From positions 31,077,869-31,141,868 of the forward strand of contig NC_023754.2 in assembly GCF_000499845.2 (NCBI RefSeq): 64,000 nucleotides of DNA, in the 5' to 3' direction. Made by a program: the position numbers and the translations under genes. Below the pieces are notes generated by a model. The model was given only the letters and a program-made list of their open reading frames with translations, was not told the DNA's origin and did not search any database. This document shows, one piece after another, positions 42,627-54,844 of the stretch. The DNA is from Phaseolus vulgaris. Lineage: Eukaryota > Streptophyta > Magnoliopsida > Fabales > Fabaceae. How positions within the stretch are numbered: position 1 is the first letter of the stretch; each line of letters begins with the position of its first letter.

Positions 42627-43357
42627 ATGGGTCGTGGAGCAGAGGAAGAGTACGATTATCTGTTCAAGGTGGTGCTGATCGGGGATTCAGGAGTTGGAAA
42701 ATCGAATCTTCTCTCCCGATTCACCCGCAACGAGTTCTGTCTCGAGTCAAAGTCCACCATTGGCGTCGAATTCGCCACTCGCACTCTCGAGGTCTGCTTC
42801 CAGATCTCCTATTTTTGCATTAATTAACAACCAAATGAAATGAAATGAAACTGAATTTGTAACCGCAGGTGGAGGGAAGAAGCGTGAAAGCTCAGATATG
42901 GGACACGGCGGGGCAGGAACGATACAGAGCCATTACGAGCGCCTACTACCGCGGTGCTCTGGGAGCTCTTCTGGTCTACGACGTCACCAAACCGACGACA
43001 TTCGAAAACGTTAGCCGGTGGCTGAAGGAGCTGAGGGATCACGCGGATGCGAACATCGTGATCATGCTGATCGGTAACAAGACAGATCTGAAGCATCTGA
43101 GAGGTGTTGCGACTGAGGATGCGCAGGGTTATGCTGAGAAGGAGGGCCTCTCTTTCATCGAGACCTCTGCTCTTGAAGCTACCAATGTGGAGAAGGCTTT
43201 TCAGACCATTCTCTCCGAGATCTACCGCATCATCAGTAAGAAATCACTCTCTTCCAACAATCACTCTGCATCTGGTGCTGTTAAAGAAGGCAAGACCATC
43301 GCAGTTGCTGAATCCCAACCCTCCGCTTCAAACTCCCTTTGCTGTACTTCCTCCTGA
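42627..43357 (+). CDS. RABA2: Rab GTPase, RabA2-like (Rab11 clade)
   Basis: Small GTPase of the plant Rab11/RabA clade, acting at the trans-Golgi network and in secretion to the plasma membrane and cell plate. Two exons, 42627-42791 and 42869-43357, GT-AG, giving 217 aa. Nucleotide-binding motifs: GDSGVGKS (P-loop), STIGVEF (switch I with conserved Thr), [20 protein letters not shown] (switch II), GNKTDL and ETSAL. The Rab11-type effector segment is present. The C-terminus ends NSLCCTSS, with a double-cysteine geranylgeranylation site near the end. [18 protein letters not shown] and HADANIVIM point to RabA2 rather than RabA1. Convergent with RABD1 1.5 kb away. Exact isoform is not assigned. 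Confidence 0.93.
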
Positions 43358-44866
43358 CTCATTCATTACTGCTTCTTATCCCACTTCTTCTTCATCATAC
43401 TATCATATTTCTCCTCTTATTTATCCTCAAAACTTCTCAATTTCTGTCAAATTAATTCCACTCAAAATACTATTTTTTATATCCTGTTCACAAAATAACT
43501 AACAACAACCACTGTGTGCCGCCACTGCAGCCTAGTTCAGTCACCAAACCATAACTTCATAACATTTTTCTCTCTCTTTGGGAACGCCTTAATCAAAAGG
43601 GAAAGGATCAAAAAGCGAGTGTTTTACATTATTTTTTTAAATTCAAGCAAAGAACATATTTTTACAATTATTTTTTTATTTTCAGAAAAAAATATATTGA
43701 CCCAAACGAATCTGTAGTTTCTATCTTGGTTTGCGTGTTAGTTTGATTATGATGAAGGCATGTTTCCCTCTTCCTAATTTGGAATTTTGTTAATGCAAGC
43801 TCATCTTCCTTCTCAACTTGCAGCTTGTAAACGACTTTTGTCTATACTTAGATTAATAAATGGTTTTTTGTCTCCTTTTCACCGCTTTGGTATACTAATC
43901 TTGTTATATAATATGAATTGAGGGAAGAGAAAAAGGGTAAATAGGATTCAAATGGCAGCTGTGAACACGAAATTAGAATATAATAATTATTTGGAGTTTT
44001 GTTTCGGTGAAGTTTCCTTCATATCTCCGCAAAAAGGCGTGGAACTGCAACTTGAAATTTTTTAAAATTAATATAAATATTATTCCAATAATAATGGTAC
44101 TCGTTACATTAAAATGGGTAAAACCGTGAGGAACAAGATTTGTTCTAAACCAGGAAAGATCAGTTCCGGTGTTTGTAAGAAAGTCATGTCAATTTGGAGA
44201 ATTAACGTTGGGAGTGTAAAATGATTTGTTTCCGTAATAATTGAAACGGTGAATGGTAGCTTTCATTTGTCAGCGTGAACCAACCCTGAAATGAGTTCTA
44301 AACTTGTCTAATATGAGCCACCAAACTTGACGTGAACCAGGATTTCGTAAAACGTCGAGATCAAATTTCTTAGGTAGAAAATGGTTATTCTAAACAACCA
44401 TAAAAAATGTATCTATAAATCAATATATTAGTCATAACGTTGATATCGTTTTATTTATTACATAAATATATCACACACACAGAGTTCATACTTATTTTTA
44501 ATAAAATCCATTCATTTAACAACTCAAAATAGTAATATTTTAATTATATTTATTTTACTTTTTTGGATGGCAACTTTTGTTAGAGCGGCAGAGTATGATT
44601 TTGGTTTAATTTTCTTGCTAGATTTAGAATCATAGCTGTACCATTTAGAATTTCATTGCCTTATGGTTTATGCAATATGTAAGCGAAAAATGTGTGGTCA
44701 ATTGCCTCCTAAACATGGGAAGCCAGGAGATTTAGAACAATATAATCCAGGGATTTAAATAGATAAAAGTCATATTTTAACAGTCAGTACTGAAACATCC
44801 ATGTCATAACACAGTTAAGAAAGAGTCTCCCTATTTTCATACAACAGTTATAACAGAACGCAGAAC
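43358..44866. other. Spacer between two convergent Rab genes
   Basis: Holds both 3' UTRs and AT-rich DNA. No other gene or repeat recognised. Confidence 0.4.
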
Positions 44867-47307
44867 CTAACCACAGCAGTTGCTCTTCTGTGGGATTGGT
44901 TCTCCCTTCATTTGAACGGCTTCTCCCGACTTACCAACAGTTGTATGGCTTCCCATCCTGCACATAAGTTCAAAACATCTCAAAGGTACTTACTTGTCTT
45001 GTGTTGGAACTCATACTATCACAGGCATCAAGTAATAAAATTGCATTATCATAATAATACCACGCTGCATAAAACAATCTTATCTTGTTAAAGAATACAA
45101 TTTGACAAATTATAGAAAGTTAGCTCCAGATGTACATTCTATTTATTTTTCTTTTTATCAAAAGCCATTATTCCTCGGAGTGTTTCATTATTATTTGAAA
45201 GACAATTCATCAGCAATCTACAATTGTGGACAATAACAGTCCTATAAAAAATAAAAGAAGATGGCACAAAACTGCTAATGTTTCAATTTTAAACATGCTG
45301 AAAAACTCAAACATGGAAGCAGAAAATTCAAGACATCGATTATATTTGTAGTTTAATGATTCTAAATAAGAGAGAGGGGCTAGAGATATTAGATACTTCT
45401 TCTTAATCTCTGCTGCCATAGTTAAGAATGCCTGCTCCACATTGATAGAGTCTTTTGCACTTGTCTCAAGGAAAGGGATACCAAGCTCATCCGCAAAGGC
45501 CTGTGATTCATACTCATACAATACTTGTTAGACAAAGTAATAGGCAAGTCTACCAAGATAGTGCATTTCCTGTGTAATTGAAGATAAAGCAAGGAATGTA
45601 AAGAGTATATAGAAGGAAAATGAAAAGATTCAAGTTCCCTTCCTCTCCAACACTTCAGATGAATATTAAAAGATATTACGTTTAGAATTGTTCCTATTGC
45701 TTTTGTCTTCCAACCCCAAAAGACCATTATCCAGAATGAAACTGTTGATTTTCGATTGTAGTTACCGCAAGATGCACGTACTCCGTTATTTTATAGTACA
45801 CAACAGTTTTGATCGCTCAAGATGTGTAACAGTTTCGATAGCTTAGGGATTACATGTGTAACAGTTTCAATAGCTCAGGGGATAAAAGTGTAAGACTTTT
45901 AAAATCTTGAATGTTCACATGTTATATTTAGAATAATGTTTTCGAAATTAATACTTTCCTTTATTAAGACACAGAAAACACAAGAGACCCTCCATACTCC
46001 TAGAAGAAGTAGGATCATTGTAAGATTATACAGGTGAAATAACACCAGATGCCCAATGATTAATTTTGAAATAACACTGAACTCCTAACCAGGAAAGAAC
46101 AGAATTACCGGATGAAACCAAAAAAAAAAGTGATAATTCAGTAATTTACCTTGGCGGTTTGTGAGTCTACAACCTTGTTATCAACTAGATCACATTTATT
46201 CCCCACAAGAAGCTTGCACACACTGTCATTTGCATATCTATCAATCTCATTTAACCACTGCTTCACATTGTTAAAGCTTTCCATGTCAGTGACATCATAG
46301 ACAATCTGTTGCAATCCCAAAACTAGTAAGAATTCCAGAAGTTTGCTCAAGAAATTTAATCAGTTTCACGGCAAGTATATGGTTTGCACCCTAAATGATG
46401 ATAGGATAAAGTTGACATACAATTATTCCATGCGCTCCTCTGTAATAACTGCTTGTTATAGTCCTGAATCGCTCCTGTCCAGCTGTATCCCACTACAGGA
46501 AACAATGAGTAGAAATTGTTACAAGATAATGCCTCGAATGGCTTCATTTTCTGGTGACAAGCAACAGTGATAATGAGATTCACAGCTGAGGACATCTGGA
46601 ACATGCACACAAACAGAATAAAATAATCGAAGCATGATTGAATAAGGTTACAACCAATGGTGATGATGAATTGTGCCAGAAATGTTTTTGCGGAATGATG
46701 AAGATAAGAAGGAAAGAGGTGAGAGATGGTGGTATTAGGTGATTCTCAATACCCCACAAGGGTAACAGGCGAATACGGAAATTAGGGCAAAATTGTAACA
46801 TTGGAGTGGGTGCAATAGAAGACCATCAAAATAGATAATAGATAGAAATAGTTATCTTGAAAACCTAAAAATAGTGTAAGAAAAGAAAACTCACAATCTG
46901 GAGCTTGACGGTTTTTCCTTGTAGATCGACGGTTCTGATTTTCTGGAGAGAGAAGAAAAGGTTTAGAAAGAGAAAGAGGAAGAATTATAGAAGAAAAGAA
47001 GAAGAGTGATGATTACGAAATCAACTCCAATGGTGCTTATGTAGCTGTCCACATAGGAGTCATCCTGAAAGGAAAGGAAGCGAAGAGATGAGAGAAAGTG
47101 AAGGCCAAAGGAGGAATCCAGTGAAGTGATGAGAGACTCACAGCGAATCTGAGAAGCAAGCATGATTTTCCGACGGAAGAGTCGCCGATGAGAAGAAGCT
47201 TGAACAGGTAATCGCTGAAATCAAAGAAACGAAACCCCAAATCAGTAACATTTTCCTCTTCAAAAACTCTTGCTCTCAATCACAAACACTTACTATTCGT
47301 TACTCAT
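44867..47307 (-). CDS. RABD1: Rab GTPase RABD1 (Rab1/Ypt1 clade)
   Basis: Small GTPase controlling ER-to-Golgi transport. Eight exons: 47307-47294 (14 bp), 47214-47142, 47064-47017, 46942-46895, 46492-46421, 46305-46150, 45500-45397 and 44957-44867, all GT-AG, giving 201 aa. Motifs: [14 protein letters not shown] (P-loop), STIGVDFKIRT (switch I), [20 protein letters not shown] (switch II), GNKCDL and ETSAKDS. The C-terminus KSNCCG carries two cysteines for geranylgeranylation. The start MSNEYDYLF and [11 protein letters not shown] point to RABD1; RABD2 proteins start MNPEYDYLF. Exon 1 is short but fits the family start and a good donor (GAATA|GTAAG). Confidence 0.94.
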
Positions 47308-47559
47308 TATCACAACTTTCCGCTCTCTGATCTCTGCTCTCTGCTCTCTCTCAACACCAAAACAAAACTCTTATTCTCCTTCCTCGCTCCCCTTTTAATT
47401 AAATTCTCTCTTTTTAATATTTTTAAAATACCAAAAAACCCTTTTTTTTTATCGGCAATGAGGAATTTAGGTAATTTGAAGGATACAAAATTATTGATTG
47501 CATTTTGAATTGTAATGTATGTAGAATGTAGTAAATTATTCAATAGTTGAGGCATGAAG

Positions 47560-47643
47560 GGTAGGAATTTGAGGAAGAAGGGTACATGAGAAAGGATCAA
47601 AGGTAGGATTTTGAGGAAGAAGAGTACATGAGAAAGGATCAGC
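47560..47643. repeat. Two 42-bp tandem copies downstream of the xylan methyltransferase
   Basis: Units at 47560-47601 and 47602-47643 share GGTAGGA, TTTGAGGAAGAAG, then GTACATGAGAAAGGATCA, with only a few mismatches. The position is immediately 3' of the GXM stop codon, probably in its 3' UTR. Apparent frames across it are by-products of the repeat. The 47308-47662 gap otherwise holds the RABD1 leader and no gene. Confidence 0.85.
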
Positions 47644-47662
47644 ATGAAAGGGTTTAGAGAGT

Positions 47663-48538
47663 TCAGAGTTTAGGACAGAAGGGTCCGTCCAAGAGGTGAG
47701 GGTTGTCCCTGAAGCTGGGAATGGTGAAGTGTCTCAACCTTCCTTCCTGTTTCTTGATGAAGGATTTGCAGAGGAAGGCCATGGAGAAATTGTCTTCCAC
47801 CACTCTGTTGACATCATGCACAAACACATCAGTCTCTCCACTCTCCCTGTTCCTTGCCATCATTCCAGCGGTGTAGATGGCACTCATCCTCCCAGGTGCA
47901 TCCTCGTAGTACCCTGTGGGTGCATCCACCATGATCACATCCCATTCTGTCTCGTACACAACACTCGGCAAACCCTTCAAAGCAAGCTGGCAAACGGAGT
48001 ATCTGGGGTCTCCCACTGCTGTGCACTCCTCTCCTCTCCCAACCTCCATCAGGTTCTCAGCCTCATTCACCTTGCTGTCGTACCTCACGTGGTACGACTC
48101 CACCGTCGGAAACCGCCTCCTTATTTGCTCCATCCATGCCTCGTCTTCTTCCAGGAACACCGTCCTCCCACCATAATTCAGTGCACTCCACATGAGGCTG
48201 TCGTGCCCCAACCCAAACACCAGGAAGTTGCACGGGGATTTCTTCTCCAACACTCTTGCAGACACCGATATCTCTTTCAGGGTTTGTTGTGGGGTGATGG
48301 TTGAGGTGGAGTAGTGGATGAGTGCTTGGGAGAGAGAAACTGGTATCTTGTTGCAACTCGGGGAACAATCTGGGGTCTTTACTGAATCCGATGGTTGTGA
48401 AGTGACATTTGGGGTGTCCTCTTGAATGTTTTTGAAGGTATACAAGTTTGATCTTAGGACGAAGAGGAGGAAAAAGGCAACCAGGAGCACTAGAATGAGG
48501 AGCTTGGAGTTGAATGCTTGATGGGGTTTGGGCCTCAT
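47663..48538 (-). CDS. GXM: Glucuronoxylan 4-O-methyltransferase (DUF579 family)
   Basis: Golgi enzyme that transfers a methyl group from S-adenosylmethionine to the O-4 of glucuronic acid side chains on xylan in secondary cell walls. Intronless, 291 aa. Residues ~13-30 form a signal-anchor helix (LLILVLLVAFFLLFVL), giving type II topology, followed by a variable stem with a CSPSCNKIP cysteine pair. The DUF579 catalytic domain follows: SPCNFLVFGLGHDSLMW (SAM-site-like), GGRTVFLEEDEAW, WDVIMVDAPTGY, APGRMSAIYTAGMMARNR, DVFVHDVNR, FLCKSF, LRHFTIPS, ending FCPKL. These segments and the length match GXMT1-3 more closely than the IRX15 branch, which is also DUF579. No intron interrupts the frame. 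Confidence 0.93.
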   Translation of the reverse strand: MRPKPHQAFNSKLLILVLLVAFFLLFVLRSNLYTFKNIQEDTPNVTSQPSDSVKTPDCSPSCNKIPVSLSQALIHYSTSTITPQQTLKEISVSARVLEKKSPCNFLVFGLGHDSLMWSALNYGGRTVFLEEDEAWMEQIRRRFPTVESYHVRYDSKVNEAENLMEVGRGEECTAVGDPRYSVCQLALKGLPSVVYETEWDVIMVDAPTGYYEDAPGRMSAIYTAGMMARNRESGETDVFVHDVNRVVEDNFSMAFLCKSFIKKQEGRLRHFTIPSFRDNPHLLDGPFCPKL

Positions 48539-49890
48539 CTTGGCTTGATTTGTGTGTAGAGAGTGAGTGGGTGATGAAAAACAGTGAATCGAGCAGGGAT
48601 TGCAGGTATGAGGGATGCATGGCTTATATTTGGTTTGAAGTTAGCTGGCTAGGGCCTGGGAGGAATAACTGACGTTTGATGCTTGGAAGCCAAGGGAACA
48701 CCATGCACTGCCACTGGATGGATCCATATTTGATACAGACATCACATCTGTCAGAATTGTGAATCAAGCAAACTGCAGTTGTTGCATCTTCAAATTTGGT
48801 GGAACTTCTTTTTATACCTATTTTTCACTCAACATCTTAATCTTCACTCTCTTTTCTCTCTCACTCACTCTTGTCTGCTTTATGGACATCAAATCAATCA
48901 TAACAAACAAACAAGCCAGTCCAGAACCCAGCTTCTTGATCAATTGAAGTTCGATGTCAAATGGAAGGAAAACTCTTACCAGCATATACAGTGAAACATG
49001 ATTTCCTCTTTTCTTCTTGTTATAAATGAATTTTGATCAAACCAAAGGAAGTGGCCTATATATATATATAACTACTATCTAGTTAATAATCATGTAGTGT
49101 TCGCTGTTAGAAATTCCTTCAAAAGAATTTGAAATGCTTCGTAATACAATAATTAGCCATTCAATCTACAAGGAACATTGAAGAACCCCCATGTCACCTT
49201 TGAAAACACGCTCGAACTCTTGAGATTGCATGTTTTAATTGATTTGCCTCTTAAATGTACACACCACCATAAGTTTAGAATTGATTGCAAAGGCTAATTG
49301 ATCTAGTAAATAATCCTAGAAATTAAGGTACACATGAATATTAATGGTAAATCTTCTGTTTGGAGAGGCAAGACTTTCTTCAGCCTTCCGAATTTCTTAT
49401 GCCAATGCCTTCTTCTAGCTCTGAACATGTAACTTGAATAACCCATTAACCTATGCATCAAATTAATAGAATGTAATTGGACAAAATCAGTTTCAAATGT
49501 ACAATGCCATGGAGATGACTTCGCGATCTGGCAATGAAACAACTTGGTGTGTTTTATACAATTATAGTACACCCTATCGGCATGGATTTTATTAGCTCTA
49601 TAAACTATCCACCTTCCTGAAACATTAAGTTTGTTGGTTAGAACACTGTACAAGGCCTTCTATGGTAATTATAAATATCTAAAGTGAATTGAAGTCCTCT
49701 GAGCACTAGTCATTTATCCGCATCAAGAATTGATGAACTTCCAAAACAAATATTTTATCTTGGTATTATGATAGCCACAATCCTGCGTTCGAGTGTTGTC
49801 ATCCCATGATAACTGCATCAGAACCCTCTTGAAAGTCACTTTTGATTTCTCACATGGTGAAATAGTGATTCAGTGTGGTCATTCTCGCAA
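48539..49890. other. GXM upstream region and kinase 3' flank
   Basis: Contains the GXM leader and promoter (48539 to about 49000) and the 3' UTR side of the CDC2-related kinase gene near 49890. There is a short (TA)n near 49050. A 116-codon minus-strand frame at 49303-49653 shows no motif and is not called. Confidence 0.4.
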
Positions 49891-52800
49891 TCAGTTCTTT
49901 GTTTCATCCTTACCCAAACGAGCTTTCCGGACAGCATTTTGGATTTGCCTTTCGTGTGCCTTCAGCATTTCTTCAAGATTATCCCCTCGAGCCAGCAACG
50001 GTCCAGAATGATGCATGCGGGCATTTTTGTTAGCAAAGCCCTGTGATCATAAGCAAAAACAAGTAATTATTTGACAGTTTCATATTCATTGAGCATAAAA
50101 GACTAATTACCTTCTCCTGAAAGTTTCATACAGGTTCTAGTATTCTATTAATTATACAGGGAGAAGATATCTCTCAGTGTCCCTGGGGCCTTAATATTAG
50201 CCTCGTTGCAAGGAAATCTTTATATCAAGACAAGTAAGCAAACCAGTCTTCATACCTGACAAACTAATCCTTTCCCCATATTCTCTGAAAGGGACGTGTA
50301 ATGCTCGATTCAAAATAATTGACCAATTTCACATATTTACCTTGGCACGATCCTTCCCCATGGGGAGAAAGTCCATCTCTGAAGATTTGAGTCTATCCAA
50401 CAATTGGTTGGACTCACCATCAGCTTCATGCTTATATCTCATGCCAAATTGATCTTCTGGCAACTGCGAATTCACACTAAAGTCACCACTCATATCAAGC
50501 AGTGAATCACCTCGAACCGCAATTGAATTAGAAAATCTTGACAATTTTGCAGGGCTACCTTGCCAATAGGAAGTATGTTTTCTCAACTCAGACTTTCCTG
50601 ATATAGAGCCATGATCATGGAAGGTGCGAACATTTTCCTCGTTCAAATTCATATTGTTTGAGGACCCATAAACACTTGGATGCATTGACTGGCCAGAATG
50701 AGGAAATACATTGAGTGTTCTTGACTTTACAGGTTCACGAGAGAAGCCATAACCGTCATCCTTTTCGTAATTGTACTTCTCAGTGACGCGCTTAGAAATA
50801 CAGCGTCCTTGTCTCTGGGGGCAAAATCCACACGGAAAAAAGTGTATTAGGCAAACCCAAATAACTCAAATGAAAAGAAGGTCCATTAACATTATGTTTA
50901 TGATTTAAGGTACCCCATGCTTGCCTGAAAATCAGCATTCGCATCAGGTATTGCCACATCTTTAGACTCTCTAAAATTACTCCCAACTGATTCAGGTTCA
51001 TGTCCTTTATTTGGTGCTCTTCGTCTGCTTAATAATAGACAAATGGGTGACAGGAGAAACACATGGACAAATAATAAGGATCACAATTTGAAACAAATCA
51101 AGCCAAAGCCATGTCTCAAAAAGAAGAGGGAAACAACCAAAAAACAGAGATACTTCTGCACTGGTCAGAGGTTCTGGAAACAAATATCCTGAGAGAACAA
51201 AAAGAAAAGGAAAAAAAAAAAGAAATACAAAACCTTTCTATTATTGCTTGAGACATCCATAGAAAAAACAAATTATCATTAAAGCAAACACTAGAAAGGT
51301 GTGCAAAAAATGTGCTATTATTTCAGGTAATGGAAAAATATCAGATATGACAAAATCACAAGAATTGAATCAAGAAAAGTAGGTTTAGAAGGTGACACCT
51401 TCGCTAATTGTCAATTTGCCTCTATCGGATAACTAATTTAAAAACAAAATTATCCTCCAAACTCAAAGAAAGAATACCTTCTAGCTTCCTCTTCGCGAAG
51501 TTTCGCATCAAACTCCTTACTCGGTGGGTACTTTGGCAAAGATGATGGATCACAAGGAAGTGGCATTGTTGTGAAGAACTAAACACGGAAAATGTCAGTG
51601 GCTAAGAAAAAAGAGTTGGGAAAGAGATATTTTGAGGTCCAAGCCCAAAAAATTCTAGGATGTGTAACACGTGCATTCTGTTCAAAGACAGATTGTAGTG
51701 TGAACTGCACCCACAAAAGAACTAATATTTACCTCATGTCGAAGTGCTGAAGATGCAGTTCCTCTATCATTCGATTCAACAGCTAGAAGGACCTCCATGA
51801 GGCTCAGGGTAGATGAAGGAAAATCCTTGAATGTTTGAGAAACAATGCGTTTGTAAGGTTGTTGAGGTTTAAAAATTGTTGAATGTGGTAGCTTTGACTT
51901 CTTCCAGTATTCTTCAGAGGGAGATCCACAAAGTTTGAAGATTTTATGCAGTTGCTCCACCTAGAATGATATATTACCAGATCGTAGTTCCCAATTAAAG
52001 CATGGAAAGTTGTGACAAAACAATTATTTCAAAATGAGACCGTCAGAAATCTTATGTCCTAACTTGTAAATTCCATTTCTCATCAATAAAATGATTGCAA
52101 ATATGCAAAGGTAACAGAAGAGAACCTATTAGTTTAAGATTTATATCATCAACCTTTGATGATCAAGGTATCACATGTAAAGGCTTCAGTATGTTTAACA
52201 AAAAAATTGCACATAACCAAGACAAGAGAGGAATACTACCTCTGTTCGTCCAGACAGTATAGGCTTCCCAACAAACAACTCTGCAAGAATACATCCAGCA
52301 CTCCACAAATCCACAGTAACTCCATAATCTGTAGCTCCAAGAAGAAGTTCAGGTGGCCTGTACCACAAGGTTACTACCCGACTTGTTAAAGGCTGCCCCT
52401 GAGATGGCTGAAGCAAAGTTGCTAGCCCAAAATCACCAATCTTCAGTTTGCCATTACTGTCAACGAGAAGATTTGAGCCTTTTAGGTCACGATGTACGAC
52501 ACCACGACTGTGACAATGCTCAAGACCACGAAGAAGCTGTTGCATGTAACACTTGATCTGTAATATGAAAAAAAATATTCACCCATTGCGGAAACAAGAA
52601 GCAGGGATCAATTAATGAGGAAAGAAAATAAGAGAAGATGTCTGACACGAAACTTTTAAGTTGGGAGAGTACAGTTGGATGCAAAGAATACATGGCCTTT
52701 TGGTAAAAGATTATTATTGGTTTTGGGTTTTGCTTCGGGGTCCTGAACACCGGCTACCAAGTGCTCAAAGGATGCTGGCCAAGGAATCAATAAATCAAAG

Positions 52801-54185
52801 ATTTTATTGGAACCCAAGGTGGGGGTGTGTATTGGTAACATTAGATGTTGCACTTTATAATTAATGTTTTCTACTTTTGATTCCATAACCAGTGCTTAAC
52901 TGGTTAATATTCTTCTTTGCTTTAAACAAACTTCTTGTCTATTTCAACTTATAAGTTAATTGGGTCCAAGATATACAAACTAATTGCAACATCCAAGGCA
53001 ATTAGTCAGATCTTTACAGCTATAGAGTCACTAGGGATTGTTGCGAGATGGTGAGATACGCAATTCAAAAAACTTAAAAGTGTCATTGTTATCCCAGTCG
53101 AAACCCTTCATACGAAAAATGCCACTAGGACTCCAGTAGTGTTTTTGACTCGTCAAAATTCAATAATAATAATAATAAAAGTGATTTTTGTTTTAAACAG
53201 ATATTAGCAATCCATTCCGTATCTGGCTTCAAAGATTCGTTGTGAAAATAATATGGCTCACTATGCAAGTTTACATAAAAATGACATCAAGTGAAGTTTA
53301 AATGCTTCCAAGACAAATTTACAGTTGTAAATGAGAGAAAGGTTGTCATCTCCAAGACTCTGCTATGCATAATTAGAAGGTAGGTTTGGGTATAGGTACC
53401 TGTGCTTCGGTAAACTTGTTGTCAGGTATTGCTGCAAGTCCTGCAAGATCATGGTCCATATATTCAAAGATAAGGTACAAGCTACCAGAGACCCGTGAGG
53501 CAATCATGCCCTCAAGCTTCATGACATTGGGATGATCAAGCCTTCGCAGCACAATAATTTCCCTTGACATAAAACGAACACTTTCTGGATCCATATTAGT
53601 AAATCGAACCTTCTTCAATGCAGCAATTTTATTGGTTTCGAGATCACGAGCTTTATAAACACTGCTGTAAGTTCCTTGGCCAATCTGGAAAAAGACAGGA
53701 AAGTTTGTTACGGTTGATGACACTAAATAAGAATGGAAAGAGAAAATAATAGGAATTGCCTTATCCAACTTCTCAAAGGAATCAGCCCTACGAGGTATCC
53801 AGCCACTAATGGCTTCACCAGCAACAGCAGAGAGCCAAGAGGGCCACCCAGCAAGAACCTGAACTCCTCTTTCCCCCCTGGTTATACTATACAACCTACA
53901 CATCTTAGGTTGTTGTTGTTGTTGTGTATGTTTGGTTGATCGCACCCCATTCCCATTGCCATTCTGCTCCCCTTTATGTTGAAGCTGATCCGACAAAATT
54001 GGGGTGGAGGCTTTTTCTTCGCTTGAATTTGAATTTGAATTTGAATGGTGATTTGCATTGGATATGAGGGAAGTGGTGTCTCCGAAATGGTTGGTGTTGG
54101 AGGATGAAGTGACCTTCAAATCTTGGGAATGGTTTTGAGAAACGAATTGGTCTGATGAATGTGCTTTGGAGCATATACAACCCAT
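49891..54185 (-). CDS. CDC2-related (CRK/CDKC-like) protein kinase with myristoylation motif
   Basis: Ser/Thr kinase of the plant CDK-like group that includes At1g54610 and IBS1. Eight exons: 54185-53760, 53684-53400, 52557-52240, 51960-51733, 51578-51478, 51024-50925, 50814-50341 and 50040-49891, giving 693 aa. Start is the ATG of MGCICSK, a classic N-myristoylation/palmitoylation signal. The N-terminus is Ser/Asn/Gln-rich with a QQQQQ run. The kinase domain (~137-425) has IGQGTYSSVYKA, AALKKV, MSREIIVLRRLDHPN, HRDLKGSNLLVD, DFGLATLL, VVTLWYRPPELLLGATDYG and DLWSAGCILAELF. A long basic C-terminal tail ends LEEMLKAHERQIQNAVRKAR. Introns 1 and 6 have GC donors (AAG|GCAATT and CAG|GCAAGC); GT alternatives nearby break frame or conserved sequence. 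Partner cyclin unknown. Confidence 0.93.
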
Positions 54186-54844
54186 AACACCCACCCAACA
54201 ATTTCAAATTTTTCAAGCGATGCAATGCAATGGCAATGAAATGAAAGGAAATGCGAATGAAGAAGAAGAAGGGAAAGAGAAAAAACGGAATTGAACAGAA
54301 AGAGATGGCAATGCAATTGCGTTTACATGCAGATGGAAAACAGAAAACATAGCATACATGAAATTGAAAGGAAATGAGCCGTTAGATGAAGATTGGACGG
54401 TGAGGATCTCCAATCAATCCAACATCTCTAACTCTGTGTCTCAATTTCCCTCCCATGCACACTCCCTTACCCACTCCTCTCACCTTTCAATTATATTTCA
54501 TTTTCTTACCAAACTATTTTCACTCACCCTAAATATATATAACTATTTTTAATTCTTTTTATTTTTTATTAAGAATAATAAAGTTTTTAATGATAAATTT
54601 AGGGGTAATGACACGTAGGTTAGGGCGAAAGGCGAAGCAAGAGGTTTTATCCACGAAGCGGAAGGTTCGGAGGTCACAGCTGGAGACAGGCTGTGAGCAA
54701 CAAAGTCCCACTCTTCTCTCTCTCTCTCTCTCTCTCTCCCAATTCCAATTCACCTTCTCATCCGTTCCAATTAGGGTTTGCTGATCCCCTTCTTCCCCTC
54801 TCCGCTTCCTCCTCCTCTTCGCCGGATCAACCGTCCCTTCCGCT
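54186..54844. other. Compact divergent promoter region
   Basis: Separates the - strand kinase from the + strand membrane protein gene. A (TC)n run lies at about 54713-54738, and a telo-box-like TTAGGGTTT at 54771-54779. The first non-coding exon of the + gene probably ends at 54844, before a GTAAGT donor. Confidence 0.5.

Noticed and set aside
47310..47645. Leu/Phe-rich 111-codon minus-strand frame
   Set aside because: Produced by translating the 42-bp tandem repeat and T-rich leader DNA; overlaps the RABD1 leader.
47696..48304. 202-codon + strand frame opposite the xylan methyltransferase
   Set aside because: Fully antisense to a strongly supported conserved coding sequence, with composition explained by the opposite strand.
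49303..49653. 116-codon minus-strand frame between GXM and the kinase
   Set aside because: No recognisable domain and ordinary spacer composition; could be chance. Transcript evidence would be needed to call it.
54185..54194. Kinase start three codons upstream, reading MGVMGCIC
   Set aside because: The upstream codon is GTG, not ATG; the ATG at 54185 gives the expected MGCICSK myristoylation start.
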